64,000 bases of DNA from an uncultured Pseudodesulfovibrio sp. (lineage in GTDB: Bacteria > Desulfobacterota > Desulfovibrionia > Desulfovibrionales > Desulfovibrionaceae), in the NCBI RefSeq assembly GCF_963677845.1, contig NZ_OY782498.1, positions 568,001-632,000 on the forward strand, read 5' to 3'. Made by a program: the position numbers and the translations under genes. The notes beneath the pieces are model-generated. The model worked only from the letters and a program-made list of their open reading frames with translations. It made no database searches and was not told the DNA's origin. Position 1 is the first letter of the stretch; every line of letters begins with the position of its first letter. Below, one piece after another: positions 51,127 to 60,287 of this stretch.

Positions 51127-53025
51127 ATGCATCTGACCGGATATGTCGGTTTGCTTTTTTCATTGCTCGCGTTTCTTTTTCTTGCAGGATTTGCCGGTGT
51201 CGCAGCGTGGCGACAGAATAAAGACTCACTGGTTTTTATCGAACGCGGGCAACTTCTGGCTTCCGGGGGCGTGATTTTTTCCACGCTGATTTTGATGGTC
51301 GGGCTGACCTCCAGAGATTATTCGTTCCGCTATGTCTATGACAATGTGGATAACGCGCTGTCCTTCGTCTATACGCTCACGGCTTTGTGGGGTGGTCGCG
51401 AAGGATCGTTGCTTTTCTGGGAATTGATTATCGCCGTTTCCGGTATGATTTTGGTATCCACGCCGAGTTACAAGTCTTTCAGCGACGACACCAAGTTGTA
51501 TTTCTGGATGTTCTTTTTGGCTATTCAGGGATTCTTTTTGCTCCTGCTTACAGGGTGGTCCAATCCTTTTATCGAAATTATTCCGGCTCCAGCTGACGGG
51601 CGTGGCCTGAATCCACTTTTACGTAACCCCGGCATGATCTTTCATCCGCCATTGTTATTTCTCGGTTTTGCTTTGTATGCCATTCCGGCATGTGCAGCAT
51701 TGGCCGCTTCCATTGCGGGTGAAAAGAAATCGTGGATTACCGTGACCCGTAACTGGAACATCCTGTCTTGGGTATTTCTGACCGCAGGGATTGTGCTGGG
51801 TGCGTGGTGGTCCTATATGGAATTGGGTTGGGGCGGCTATTGGGCATGGGACCCGGTTGAAAACGCGTCTTTGATTCCGTGGTTTGCTGGTACCGCCGTG
51901 TTGCATACATCCATTATCGAATCTCGCCGTAATGCCTTGCAGCGTACCAACGTCTTTCTCATGTCCCTGACGTTTATCTTGTGTATTTTTTCGACCTACC
52001 TGACTCGGTCCGGTGTTATTGATTCCCTCCACTCTTTTGGAGAATCCGGTGTCGCCAAGCCGTTGTTTTGGTCCATGATGATCGGGCTGCTCGTCACATT
52101 TATGGTGACGTTCCTGTCTGAACGTCTGACCCATCGTAGTCTGTCTGACTTCTTGAGTCGGCAGGGTATGCTCGTTATCGCGGCTTGGTTCCTGCTTGCT
52201 TTGGGTATGGTTGTTACTTTGGGGACCATGTGGCCGGTCATCAGTCAGATTTGGACTGACAAACCACTTGGCCTTGATGCCCATTTCTATAATCGGGTCT
52301 GTCTGCCGTTCATGTCGTGCCTTGTGCTTATCTTTTGCTACTGTCCGTGGCTTGGCTGGAAGGGGGGCATTCGCAACATGAAGGGCTTTATCGGCGTGTC
52401 TGTTGCGCTGGCCGTCAGCTTTGTCGGGTTCTATTTGTCAGGCATGACAAATGTTTTGGCCGCCTTGACCGCAGCCGCATCTGTTGCCGCGATTTTCGGT
52501 ATGGTCATGCTGTTTGTTCTTTATCCGTCCATGCGGAAAACTCGTCAGTCCTGGGGCGCTTATGGTATCCATCTTGGTTTGGTGCTTATCGCTCTTGGGA
52601 TTGCATTCTCTGGTCCGTACAAGATTGAGCGGGAAGTTGTCTTGGCCAGAGGCGAGTCCGTGGTCATTGACGACTATACGCTTACCTTTACTGATCTGGT
52701 GCAGGACGGGAATATCGGCGATATCAAGCTGCGAGCCACTGCCACTCTTGAAGTTTTTGAGGACGGCAAGTTGACGGGTATCATGATGCCGGACAAGCGT
52801 ATTTACCGGAACTTCGAGCGACAGCAGTTTGCTGAGGTGTCCACAGTTCCCAGTCTTGGGGACGAGCTATACTCGACGTTGCTCGGCTTGACTGAGGACG
52901 ACAAGGCCAGCTTCAAGATCAGCGTTAACCCGCTTATCAACTGGATTTGGATTGGTGGAACACTCATGAGTATTCTCGCCTTCCTGTTGCTTCGGCGTAT
53001 GCCTCGACCCGGCGAGGGCCGATAG
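51127..53025 (+). CDS. ccmF: Cytochrome c haem lyase CcmF
   Basis: Integral membrane haem-handling protein (632 aa, about 15 membrane segments). The WWD-type signature is WGGYWAWDPVENASLIPW (about 239-256), and WGGREGSLLFW (about 88-98) is also family-typical. CcmF attaches haem from CcmE to apocytochrome c. AAGGAG precedes the ATG. The stop codon is directly followed by the ATG of ccmA with no gap. Confidence 0.93.
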   Translation: MHLTGYVGLLFSLLAFLFLAGFAGVAAWRQNKDSLVFIERGQLLASGGVIFSTLILMVGLTSRDYSFRYVYDNVDNALSFVYTLTALWGGREGSLLFWELIIAVSGMILVSTPSYKSFSDDTKLYFWMFFLAIQGFFLLLLTGWSNPFIEIIPAPADGRGLNPLLRNPGMIFHPPLLFLGFALYAIPACAALAASIAGEKKSWITVTRNWNILSWVFLTAGIVLGAWWSYMELGWGGYWAWDPVENASLIPWFAGTAVLHTSIIESRRNALQRTNVFLMSLTFILCIFSTYLTRSGVIDSLHSFGESGVAKPLFWSMMIGLLVTFMVTFLSERLTHRSLSDFLSRQGMLVIAAWFLLALGMVVTLGTMWPVISQIWTDKPLGLDAHFYNRVCLPFMSCLVLIFCYCPWLGWKGGIRNMKGFIGVSVALAVSFVGFYLSGMTNVLAALTAAASVAAIFGMVMLFVLYPSMRKTRQSWGAYGIHLGLVLIALGIAFSGPYKIEREVVLARGESVVIDDYTLTFTDLVQDGNIGDIKLRATATLEVFEDGKLTGIMMPDKRIYRNFERQQFAEVSTVPSLGDELYSTLLGLTEDDKASFKISVNPLINWIWIGGTLMSILAFLLLRRMPRPGEGR

Positions 53026-53685
53026 ATGGCGAACGCGCCTTTGCTTACTGTGAAGCGGGTTGCCAAGTTTTTTGGCAGCAAACTCGTGTTCAAGGAAGTC
53101 TCCTGCGATGTTGTGCCTGGTGAAATTTTGCTCGTGGCCGGACATAACGGTGCGGGTAAATCGACGCTCATGCGCATCATGGCCGGATTGTCCAAACCGT
53201 CGGCCGGAGAGGTTTCTTTGAACGTCGAACCGGAAGATTCGGCCTATCTTGGGCATGCCACCTTTATTTATCCGGGCTTGTCAGCTTTGGAAAATTTGAA
53301 ATTCTGGGGTTCCATGTATGGGCTTTCGCCATCCCGAGATCAACTTATAGAGCTGCTTAGAAGGGTCGGATTGGAACGTGCGGCCGAAGAGAAAGCCGGT
53401 TCCTTTTCGCGAGGCATGGCCCAGCGACTGAATTTGGCGCGTATTTATCTTGTGGAACCGAAACTTATTTTTCTTGATGAACCTGGTACAGGACTTGACC
53501 CGCGTTCTCTGGCAAAACTCAGGAGCGAGATAACCGGATTGCGTGACAAAGGTGTCAGCGTGATTTGGATCAGTCATCAAGTGGCTGACGATACGAAACT
53601 TGCCGACAAGGTTCTCGCGTTGGGTGGCAGAAAGGTGGAATATTTTGGTCCCGCATCCGAGTACGTGGTGGAGGCAACATGCTGA
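53026..53685 (+). CDS. ccmA: Haem exporter ATP-binding subunit CcmA
   Basis: A 219-aa ABC ATPase that drives release of holo-CcmE from CcmC. Walker A is GHNGAGKST, the signature FSRGMAQRL (a variant of LSGGQ), and Walker B LIFLDEPGTGLD followed by WISHQ. It begins right after the ccmF stop and its last bases overlap the ccmB start by 7, so the genes are coupled. Confidence 0.9.
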   Translation: MANAPLLTVKRVAKFFGSKLVFKEVSCDVVPGEILLVAGHNGAGKSTLMRIMAGLSKPSAGEVSLNVEPEDSAYLGHATFIYPGLSALENLKFWGSMYGLSPSRDQLIELLRRVGLERAAEEKAGSFSRGMAQRLNLARIYLVEPKLIFLDEPGTGLDPRSLAKLRSEITGLRDKGVSVIWISHQVADDTKLADKVLALGGRKVEYFGPASEYVVEATC

Positions 53686-54356
53686 AACGCGCCGGAATAC
53701 TTGCTTCCAAAGACCTTAAATTATCAATGTCTGGCGGGCAGGGATTAGTACAGGCCGTTTTGCTTGGTTTGTTACTCATCTTTTTGTTTTCTCTCTCAAA
53801 ACCGTTGGGTGGCGGCATTTCTCCGCAGGCGGCAGGGGCCATTTTTTGGCTCGCCTCCGCCTTTGGGCTGGTGCTCGTCTTTAACGATCTTTTTGCCATC
53901 GAGGAAACCAACGGTGCACGTATAGGCATCCTTTCCTCTCCTGTGCCTGTGCATGCGGTGTGGATTGGCAAAGGTGTGGCCGGGTTGAGTTTGCTCCTGA
54001 TTTCCCAGCTTGTTTTTCTTCCGGCCACGGCCGCATTCCTCGGGCAGACCGTGCACGGTCCAGTGTGGTTGCTTGCGGTGACTTTGGTCGGGGCCGATAT
54101 AGGGCTGGTGGTTATCGGTGCGCTCCTTGGGGCGTTGTCTCAGGGACAGGCCGCACGCGAATCCTTATTGTCTGTCATCGTTTTTCCGTTATTGTTGCCA
54201 GTGTTGTTGTCAGGGATCACCTTGTTCGGCATGTGCTTTTCGCCGGAACCGGTGGAAGCCCCTGATAAGTGGCTTGGTTTGATTTTTGCCTTTGATTGTC
54301 TTTTTTCCGGGGCCGGATTGTTTCTGTTCCCGTTCGTTTATAGTGGGGAAGAGTAA
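53679..54356 (+). CDS. ccmB: Haem exporter permease CcmB
   Basis: A 225-aa membrane subunit with about six transmembrane segments, paired with CcmA. Typical parts are AIFWLASAFGLVLVFNDLFAIEE (about residues 52-74, shown here as the family's FWxxFxxxxxLxLxxxFxxExxxG pattern) and the Pro-rich LLPVLLSGITL. It overlaps ccmA by 7 bases and stops 2 bases before ccmC. Confidence 0.88.
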   Translation: MLKRAGILASKDLKLSMSGGQGLVQAVLLGLLLIFLFSLSKPLGGGISPQAAGAIFWLASAFGLVLVFNDLFAIEETNGARIGILSSPVPVHAVWIGKGVAGLSLLLISQLVFLPATAAFLGQTVHGPVWLLAVTLVGADIGLVVIGALLGALSQGQAARESLLSVIVFPLLLPVLLSGITLFGMCFSPEPVEAPDKWLGLIFAFDCLFSGAGLFLFPFVYSGEE

Positions 54357-54358
54357 CT

Positions 54359-55024
54359 ATGAAAGTAAAAGTACTCGCACTGTTGGCAGGTCTGGCCTTG
54401 CTCGTGCATCAGTCCATGATTTGGTTTTATGCACCTGTGGCCCAATCCGGTCCGGTGCAGAAAATTTTTTATATGCACTTGCCCTGTTCGTGGTGGGCAC
54501 TGGTGTCCTTTTTCGTCGTTTTCGTGTCGTCCATTCTCTACCTGTTCAATCGCAAGGATATGTATGACCGGGTGGCTGGAGCCGCTGCAGAACTGGGTGT
54601 TCTGTTTGCCACGCTTGCCTTGGTGACCGGTTCAGTCTGGGCGCGAGCAGAATGGGGACATTGGTGGCTCTGGGATCCGAAGCTGACCACCGCGCTTATC
54701 ATGTGGTATGTGTACGCAGGATATCTGGTGCTGAGGAATACACCAATGGGACGGGATCGAAAGGCCTTGGTTTGTGCCGTGCTTGGTATCGTCGCATTTC
54801 TGGATGTACCGCTTGTCTTTTTTGCAGCCAAATTATGGGGCAGCGCCCATCCTGATGGATTGGCCCGAGAAGGGTCGGGCATGGCAGTCCGCATGTGGTA
54901 CACGGTACTCGCAGGCTTGGTCGCTTTTGGTTTTATGTGGGGAGCCATGTTGCTTACACGCATTAAACAACTGAGCCAGCAGGCAAAGCTCGAAGCTATG
55001 CTTATCTGGGATGATGAAAATTAG
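54359..55024 (+). CDS. ccmC: Haem exporter protein CcmC
   Basis: A 221-aa membrane protein that loads haem onto CcmE. The haem-handling Trp-rich loop is GHWWLWDPKLTTALIMW (about 99-115), and conserved His are visible in FYMHLPCSWWAL (about 38-49) and in GSAHPDG. It starts 2 bases after ccmB. Six membrane segments. Confidence 0.92.
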   Translation: MKVKVLALLAGLALLVHQSMIWFYAPVAQSGPVQKIFYMHLPCSWWALVSFFVVFVSSILYLFNRKDMYDRVAGAAAELGVLFATLALVTGSVWARAEWGHWWLWDPKLTTALIMWYVYAGYLVLRNTPMGRDRKALVCAVLGIVAFLDVPLVFFAAKLWGSAHPDGLAREGSGMAVRMWYTVLAGLVAFGFMWGAMLLTRIKQLSQQAKLEAMLIWDDEN

Positions 55025-55052
55025 AATTTTTTAATTCATATAAGGATTTAAA

Positions 55053-55199
55053 ATGTCTGCAACCACTTATATCTTTATCGCAAACGTCGCTGTCTGGCTT
55101 GGTGTTGCCGGATATCTCGTATTCTTGGCGTCCAAGTCCGCAGGATTGGAGAAGCGCGTGCAGCAGCTCGAACTTTTGGGAGACGATAATGACAGCTAA
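55053..55199 (+). CDS. ccmD: CcmD-like small membrane protein
   Basis: A 48-aa frame too small for ordinary gene calls. It has a single membrane span in TYIFIANVAVWLGVAGYLVF and a charged, Leu-containing tail (LEKRVQQLELLGDD), which is the usual CcmD shape. AAGGA lies 6 bases before the ATG. The position between ccmC and the TPR gene, the size and the topology all fit. Its end overlaps the next gene by 11 bases. Confidence 0.8.
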   Translation: MSATTYIFIANVAVWLGVAGYLVFLASKSAGLEKRVQQLELLGDDNDS

Positions 55200-55815
55200 T
55201 GTGACCACATTTGGCCGTAAAGCCGTTATCTTGACTGTGGTTTTGGCCATTGGTGCCATGTTTGTGACCAGTTTTGTTTATCGGATGGAAAATCCGAATC
55301 TTTTCGTAAAAGCGCAACAGCCGCAACATACTGCCAATGACGGTCATGACCACGACGGTGATGGTGTGCCTGATAATGAAGGGCAGGCCATGGGTGGTGT
55401 CTCAAATGGTGCCATGTCCAAGGTCAAGGAATTCATGGCTCGCGTTGATGCCAATCCGAACGATGCCGAAGCGCTTGTTGGGCTTGGGAATTCTTTTCTC
55501 ATGATGCGAGCTTGGGATCGCGCTCTGCAACCACTTTTGAAGGCCCGCTCACTTCAGCCCGACAATACCACAGTTCTCAAGGGCATTGGTATTGCCTATT
55601 TCAACAAGGAAGATTTTACCAAGGCTGCAGAATTCTATGAAGCCATTTTGAAAATCGATGATAAAGATACGCTTGCACTCTTTAATTTAGGTGTCATTAA
55701 CAAGCATTATTTCAAAAAGCCCGACGAAGCGGGAACATACTTTTCTCGGGTTCTAGAACTGGAAAAGGATGATCAGGAGATGATAAAGCTGGCTCGGAAG
55801 GAACTTGATAAATAA
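55189..55815 (+). CDS. CcmI/NrfG-like TPR protein
   Basis: A 208-aa protein with an N-terminal anchor (about 10-30), then an acidic stretch GHDHDGDGVPDNEG that resembles a calcium-binding TSP3/EF-hand loop, then three or so TPR units (about 70-205: DAEALVGLGNSFLMMRAWDR and similar). In Ccm systems TPR proteins such as CcmI and NrfG bind apocytochrome. GGGAG is 6 bases before the ATG. It closes the ccm operon; CcmG and CcmH are not here. Confidence 0.8.
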   Translation: MTANVTTFGRKAVILTVVLAIGAMFVTSFVYRMENPNLFVKAQQPQHTANDGHDHDGDGVPDNEGQAMGGVSNGAMSKVKEFMARVDANPNDAEALVGLGNSFLMMRAWDRALQPLLKARSLQPDNTTVLKGIGIAYFNKEDFTKAAEFYEAILKIDDKDTLALFNLGVINKHYFKKPDEAGTYFSRVLELEKDDQEMIKLARKELDK

Positions 55816-55866
55816 AAAACCTGCGAAAACAGGTTGTTGAGTCGCTGAATGTTTAAGGGGATGTGA

Positions 55867-55894
55867 TTGACAATATTTGTAAAATACATACAAT
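55867..55894 (+). promoter_or_regulatory. Strong sigma70-type promoter of livK
   Basis: TTGACA and TACAAT are separated by 16 bp. The predicted start (about 55901) is some 105 bases before the livK ATG. Confidence 0.75.
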
Positions 55895-55895
55895 G

Positions 55896-55949
55896 ACTTA
55901 CTTGTACTCAGAAAACTGCGGGGAGCTGTTTTCTGAGTCGGTTTGTAAG
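55896..55949 (+). promoter_or_regulatory. Hairpin at the predicted 5' end of the livK message
   Basis: CTCAGAAAAC (55907-55916) and GTTTTCTGAG (55928-55937) form a perfect 10-base stem, and further bases outside (CTTAC and GTAAG) can extend it. There is no T-run after it, so it is more likely an mRNA-stabilising or binding element than a terminator. Confidence 0.6.
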
Positions 55950-56005
55950 TTCTTTGTATACACCAAAGTGGTAGTGAACCTTATACTTTTTTAGGAGAGA
56001 GAAGC

Positions 56006-57172
56006 ATGAGAGTCAAACTGAGTCTGATCGCTCTGTGCCTGGTCATGGTGGCCATGTTGGCAGCGTGTGGCGGTGAAGCTGAGAAAGCTGATGAAAAAGC
56101 TGATGTCGAAACTGGTGAAGTGGCTCCTGCCGCCAAGCTCGTTCTCGGTGTCGCTGGTGCCCATTCCGGTGATTTGGCCTCTTACGGCCTGCCCACTGTC
56201 AATGCGGCCAAGCTTGTTGCAGCCAAAATTAATGCAGCCGGTGGTGTCAATGGCGCCATGGTTGAAGTCGTTGCACAAGATGATCAGTGCAAGCCTGAAT
56301 TGGCTACAAACGCTGCGACGAAGATGTTGTCCGACGACGTGAAGATCGTACTCGGTCATATCTGTTCCGGCGCGACCAAAGCCGCTCTGCCCATCTACCT
56401 TGATGGCAAGATCGTGGTCATGTCTCCCTCCGCAACCAACCCGCCGTTGACCCAGTCCGGTGAGTATCCGAACTTTTTCCGTACCATCGCTCCTGATGAC
56501 GCTCAGGCCGCTCTTGAAGTCGAATTCGCCAAAGGTCTCGGCCTCAAGAATATCGCCATTATCCACGACAAGGGTGATTATGGTAAGGGCTTTGCTTCTT
56601 TCTGCAAGCAGTTCATCGAAGCTGACGCAGATATTCAGGTCGCCCTGTTTGAAGGTGTGACCCCCGGCGCAGTCGATTATTCCGCCGTTGTTCAGAAGAT
56701 CAAGGGCTCCGGTGCTGATGGCGTCATCTTTGGTGGTTACCACCCCGAAGCGTCCAAGGTCGTTACCGGTATGCGCAAGAAAGGCCTTGAGATTCCTTTC
56801 CTGTCTGATGACGGTGTGAAAGATGATACCTTCATCAAGGTCGCTGGCAAATACGCTGAAGGCGTGTACGCTACCGGGCCCATGGATTTCTCTTCCAACC
56901 CGCTTTATCAGGAAGCCATTGCCGCTCATAAGGCAGAATTTGGTGCCGATCCCGGCCCGTTCTTCCCGGAAGCATACTCTGCCGCCCTGGCACTGCTCAA
57001 GGCTGTTGAGAACGCTGACAGCACCGATTACGATAAGGTCGTCGAAGCCCTTCACACCAAGAAGGTCGACACCCCGGTCGGTAATATCAAGTTCGATGCC
57101 AAGGGTGATGCCGAAGGTGTCGGCTTTGCCATCTACCAGGTGCAAGACGGCAAGTACGTTGAAATTAAGTAG
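56006..57172 (+). CDS. livK: Branched-chain amino acid ABC transporter, substrate-binding lipoprotein
   Basis: A 388-aa periplasmic binding protein of the Leu/Ile/Val (type I) family, anchored through Cys21 in lipobox AMLAAC. A short acidic linker (GGEAEKADEKADVETG) follows, then the fold with KLVLGVAGAHSGDLASYG (about 45) and the ligand stretch HICSGATKAALPIYL (about 120-134). GGAG precedes the ATG. It leads livK-H-M-G-F, and the strong promoter and a following hairpin suggest it is made in excess over the membrane parts. Confidence 0.92.
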   Translation: MRVKLSLIALCLVMVAMLAACGGEAEKADEKADVETGEVAPAAKLVLGVAGAHSGDLASYGLPTVNAAKLVAAKINAAGGVNGAMVEVVAQDDQCKPELATNAATKMLSDDVKIVLGHICSGATKAALPIYLDGKIVVMSPSATNPPLTQSGEYPNFFRTIAPDDAQAALEVEFAKGLGLKNIAIIHDKGDYGKGFASFCKQFIEADADIQVALFEGVTPGAVDYSAVVQKIKGSGADGVIFGGYHPEASKVVTGMRKKGLEIPFLSDDGVKDDTFIKVAGKYAEGVYATGPMDFSSNPLYQEAIAAHKAEFGADPGPFFPEAYSAALALLKAVENADSTDYDKVVEALHTKKVDTPVGNIKFDAKGDAEGVGFAIYQVQDGKYVEIK

Positions 57173-57193
57173 TAGCTGATAGCAAAACACATT

Positions 57194-57230
57194 AAACCAG
57201 GGGACGGGCAAAAGCCTGTCCCCTGGGTTT
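57194..57230 (+). terminator. Intercistronic terminator/attenuator between livK and livH
   Basis: AAACCAGGGGACGGGC pairs with GCCTGTCCCCTGGGTTT around AAAA, with one G-T pair. It is 22 bases after livK and most likely lowers transcription into livH. Confidence 0.75.
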
Positions 57231-57254
57231 ATTTAATGAACAGGATTTCACGTA

Positions 57255-58157
57255 ATGGAATATTTTCTTGAGCTGTTTTTGGGTGGACTGACCCGGGGCA
57301 GCATATATGCTCTTATCGCTTTGGGCTACACCATGGTCTACGGCATTATCGAGCTTATCAACTTCGCTCATGGCGAGATTTATATGATTGGCGCATTTAC
57401 AGGGCTGATCGTAGCTGGATTGTTGACGATGCTTGGGTTTCCCGGCATCGCCATACTGGCCATTGCGGTGGTCTGTGCGGTCGTTTGGGCCGCGGCATAT
57501 GGGTACACTATTGAAAAGGTTGCCTATAAGCCGTTGCGCGGTGCGCCTCGCCTTTCCCCGCTGATTTCTGCCATCGGTATGTCAATTTTTTTACAGAACT
57601 ACGTCATGCTTGCCCAGACATCGGATTTCCTTCCGTTTCCTGAACTCATTCCCGAGTTTGGATTCATGAAGTCCATGGGCTCCATCATGAGTTCTTCCGA
57701 ACTGGTCATCATTCTTGCCACGATATCTTCGTGTGTGGGACTGACGCTGTTCATCAAATTCACCAAATTGGGCAAGGCCATGCGCGCCACGGCCCAGAAT
57801 CGGAAGATGGCCATGCTTGTCGGCATCAATGTCGATATGGTTATTTCCGCGACCTTTATCATCGGGTCCAGTCTGGCTGCGGTTGGTGGTGTGCTCATTG
57901 CCTCCCATATCGGCCAGATTAACTACTACATCGGCTTTATCGCGGGTATCAAGGCGTTTACTGCTGCGGTACTCGGCGGCATCGGGTCCATTCCCGGTGC
58001 CATGCTTGGAGCCCTTGTACTTGGCCTGACCGAAGCCTTCGCAACCGGGTATGTCTCTTCAGACTACGAGGATGTGTTCGCATTTTGTTTGTTGGTGCTG
58101 ATTTTGATTTTCAGACCATCAGGCATCATGGGCAAGGAAAAGACCCAGAAGGTCTAA
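57255..58157 (+). CDS. livH: Branched-chain amino acid ABC transporter permease LivH
   Basis: A 300-aa permease with about eight membrane segments. Family landmarks: LTRGSIYALIALGYTMVYGI (about 11-30), FAHGEIYMIGAF, and the cytoplasmic coupling loop MRATAQNRKMAMLVGINV (about 177-194). It works with LivM to import Leu, Ile, Val and relatives. The start ATG at 57255 has AGGA 9-10 bases upstream. Confidence 0.92.
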   Translation: MEYFLELFLGGLTRGSIYALIALGYTMVYGIIELINFAHGEIYMIGAFTGLIVAGLLTMLGFPGIAILAIAVVCAVVWAAAYGYTIEKVAYKPLRGAPRLSPLISAIGMSIFLQNYVMLAQTSDFLPFPELIPEFGFMKSMGSIMSSSELVIILATISSCVGLTLFIKFTKLGKAMRATAQNRKMAMLVGINVDMVISATFIIGSSLAAVGGVLIASHIGQINYYIGFIAGIKAFTAAVLGGIGSIPGAMLGALVLGLTEAFATGYVSSDYEDVFAFCLLVLILIFRPSGIMGKEKTQKV

Positions 58158-58207
58158 CTATTGATTTTCAAGCAGCATGATGTCGTACATCGTGCAAGGA
58201 ATATATT

Positions 58208-59500
58208 GTGAGTAACGCAAGTAATACCATGGCCCAGCAGAGCTTCATCAGCTTCTTCCTGTCCGCCGGGTGCGATAACTTCGCCCAGGCTTTGAAGAGG
58301 TCGTTTGTCGCTGCTCTCTGGTTCGCCTTTCTGACATTCCCGATCATGGTTATCAGGGTCAATACCATCGAGAAAACGGTGGCATGGCACTGGGATCGCA
58401 TGGCGTATATTGCACTGGCTGTCTTTTTTGGTTCCTTTGTCTGGCGCTGGTTGTTGGCCCGCAAGGAACTCAAGAAAGATGAGAGCAAAGAGGAATCCCG
58501 TATGGAATCCCTGCTCACCAAGGTGCAGTCCAACACAGTTTTAAAATTAGTAGCTCTTGGCGCCATCGCTTTGGTCGCCGCCGCATTCCCTCAGGTTTTC
58601 AATCTGTATCAGACCAACATCATGGTTTCCTGCCTCGTGTACATTGTACTCGGATTGGGACTGAATATCGTTGTCGGTCTGGCTGGGTTGCTTGATCTTG
58701 GATACGTGGCTTTCTATGCGGTGGGTGCCTATGCCTATGCCTTGTGCAACATGCACTGGGGCATTGGTTTTTGGTTCATGTTACCCATAGGTGCAATACT
58801 TGGTGCGCTTCTTGGCGTCATTCTCGGTTTTCCAGTCCTGCGTCTGCGCGGCGACTATTTGGCTATCGTCACCCTTGGTTTTGGTGAGATTATTCGGTTG
58901 GTGCTGGAGAATTGGGGCGATGTCACCATGGGACCTTCCGGTATTTCCGGTATTGATCGTCCGGCACTGTTCGGTATGAAGATCGGTGTTATCGGTTCCA
59001 CCCAGTACATGTATTATATCATGCTTGCCCTGTTGGTCTTTACGATTTTCTGCGTCAACAGATTGCAGAATTCACGTATTGGCCGGGCGTGGCTCGCATT
59101 ACGTGAAGATGAAATAGCGTGTCAGGCAATGGGCATCGACAAGATGAAAACCAAACTCATGGCTTTTGCTTTAGGTGCCACCTGGGCCGGTATGGCCGGT
59201 GTGGTTTTTGCGGCCAAGACGAGCTTTATCAATCCCGCGTCATTCACCTTTTGGGAATCAGCAATCATTCTGTCCATCGTTGTCATCGGTGGCATGGGGT
59301 CTATTCGCGGTGTCATTGCTGGCGCTATCATTCTGATTTTGGTGCCGGAGTATCTCCGTGATTTCGCTGAATTCAGAATGCTCTTGTTTGGTGCCATCAT
59401 GGTTCTGGTCATGGTGTTCAGACCGCAGGGATTGATCAGCGCCAAGCGTAAAATCTATCATTACACAGCTTCCAAAACTGCGAGTGCAGGCAATGAATAA
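58208..59500 (+). CDS. livM: Branched-chain amino acid ABC transporter permease LivM
   Basis: A 430-aa permease. The first 110 residues form an N-terminal extension (two spans and a charged linker), as in E. coli LivM (DUF3382), and the rest is the usual LivM core with GLNIVVGLAGLLDLGYVAFY (about 156-175) and LREDEIACQAMGIDKMKTKL. The start is GTG at 58208 with AAGGA 7 bases upstream. Its end overlaps livG by 8 bases. Confidence 0.92.
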   Translation: MSNASNTMAQQSFISFFLSAGCDNFAQALKRSFVAALWFAFLTFPIMVIRVNTIEKTVAWHWDRMAYIALAVFFGSFVWRWLLARKELKKDESKEESRMESLLTKVQSNTVLKLVALGAIALVAAAFPQVFNLYQTNIMVSCLVYIVLGLGLNIVVGLAGLLDLGYVAFYAVGAYAYALCNMHWGIGFWFMLPIGAILGALLGVILGFPVLRLRGDYLAIVTLGFGEIIRLVLENWGDVTMGPSGISGIDRPALFGMKIGVIGSTQYMYYIMLALLVFTIFCVNRLQNSRIGRAWLALREDEIACQAMGIDKMKTKLMAFALGATWAGMAGVVFAAKTSFINPASFTFWESAIILSIVVIGGMGSIRGVIAGAIILILVPEYLRDFAEFRMLLFGAIMVLVMVFRPQGLISAKRKIYHYTASKTASAGNE

Positions 59501-60287
59501 TCCAGTCTTGAATGTCAAAACGGTGAGCAAGGACTTCGGGGGCATCCGTGCCCTTGATGAAGTCGATCTCGTCGTGAATGACAAGGAAATCGTGGCCCTG
59601 ATCGGTCCGAACGGAGCAGGGAAGACCACATTCTTCAACTGCATTACAGGTATCTATACTCCGACTTCAGGCGATGTGATCATTGACCCGGATGCGTCGG
59701 GGACGGTCGTACGAATCAACGGCAAGAAACCGAATATTGTTACCGAATACGGCATGGCCCGTACCTTCCAGAACATTCGGCTGTTTCAGTCCATGACTGC
59801 TCTGGAAAACGTCATGATCGGCACGCACTGTCGTACCAAGGCATCAATATGGGGTGCTGTTTCCCGTAACAAGGCCGCTCGTGAAGAAGAGCAGGCTGTC
59901 ATTGAAAAAGCATATCGCCTGTTGGAATTGGTCGGACTGAGCGAATTTGCCGATGAACTGTCATCCAATATGCCGTATGGTAAACAACGTCGGCTTGAAA
60001 TTGCCCGTGCATTGGCCACTGACCCATTTCTGTTGTTGCTGGATGAGCCCGCTGCGGGTATGAACCCGCAAGAGACGTTGGATCTGGAACAGCTCATTAT
60101 GGATATTCGTGAACAGTTCAACATCTCCATCATGCTTATTGAGCATGATATGAAAATGGTTATGTCCATGTCAGATCGTATTTACGTTCTTGATTACGGG
60201 CGTATGATCGCAACAGGGACGCCGCAGGAAATCGCTGATAATCCGACGGTCATCAAGGCTTACCTCGGGGAGGATCATGATGACTAA
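59493..60287 (+). CDS. livG: Branched-chain amino acid ABC transporter ATPase LivG
   Basis: A 264-aa ABC ATPase. Walker A is GPNGAGKTT, Walker B LLLLDEPAAGMNP, and the switch His is in LIEHDMK. The signature is NMPYGKQRRLE, which is normal for LivG. ATG 59493 is chosen; a GTG at 59484 is in frame. It overlaps livM by 8 bases and livF by up to 11, so all parts are translated together. Confidence 0.92.
   Translation: MNNPVLNVKTVSKDFGGIRALDEVDLVVNDKEIVALIGPNGAGKTTFFNCITGIYTPTSGDVIIDPDASGTVVRINGKKPNIVTEYGMARTFQNIRLFQSMTALENVMIGTHCRTKASIWGAVSRNKAAREEEQAVIEKAYRLLELVGLSEFADELSSNMPYGKQRRLEIARALATDPFLLLLDEPAAGMNPQETLDLEQLIMDIREQFNISIMLIEHDMKMVMSMSDRIYVLDYGRMIATGTPQEIADNPTVIKAYLGEDHDD

Noticed and set aside
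55991..57211. A 406-codon frame antisense to livK
   Set aside because: Mirror of a clear lipoprotein gene.
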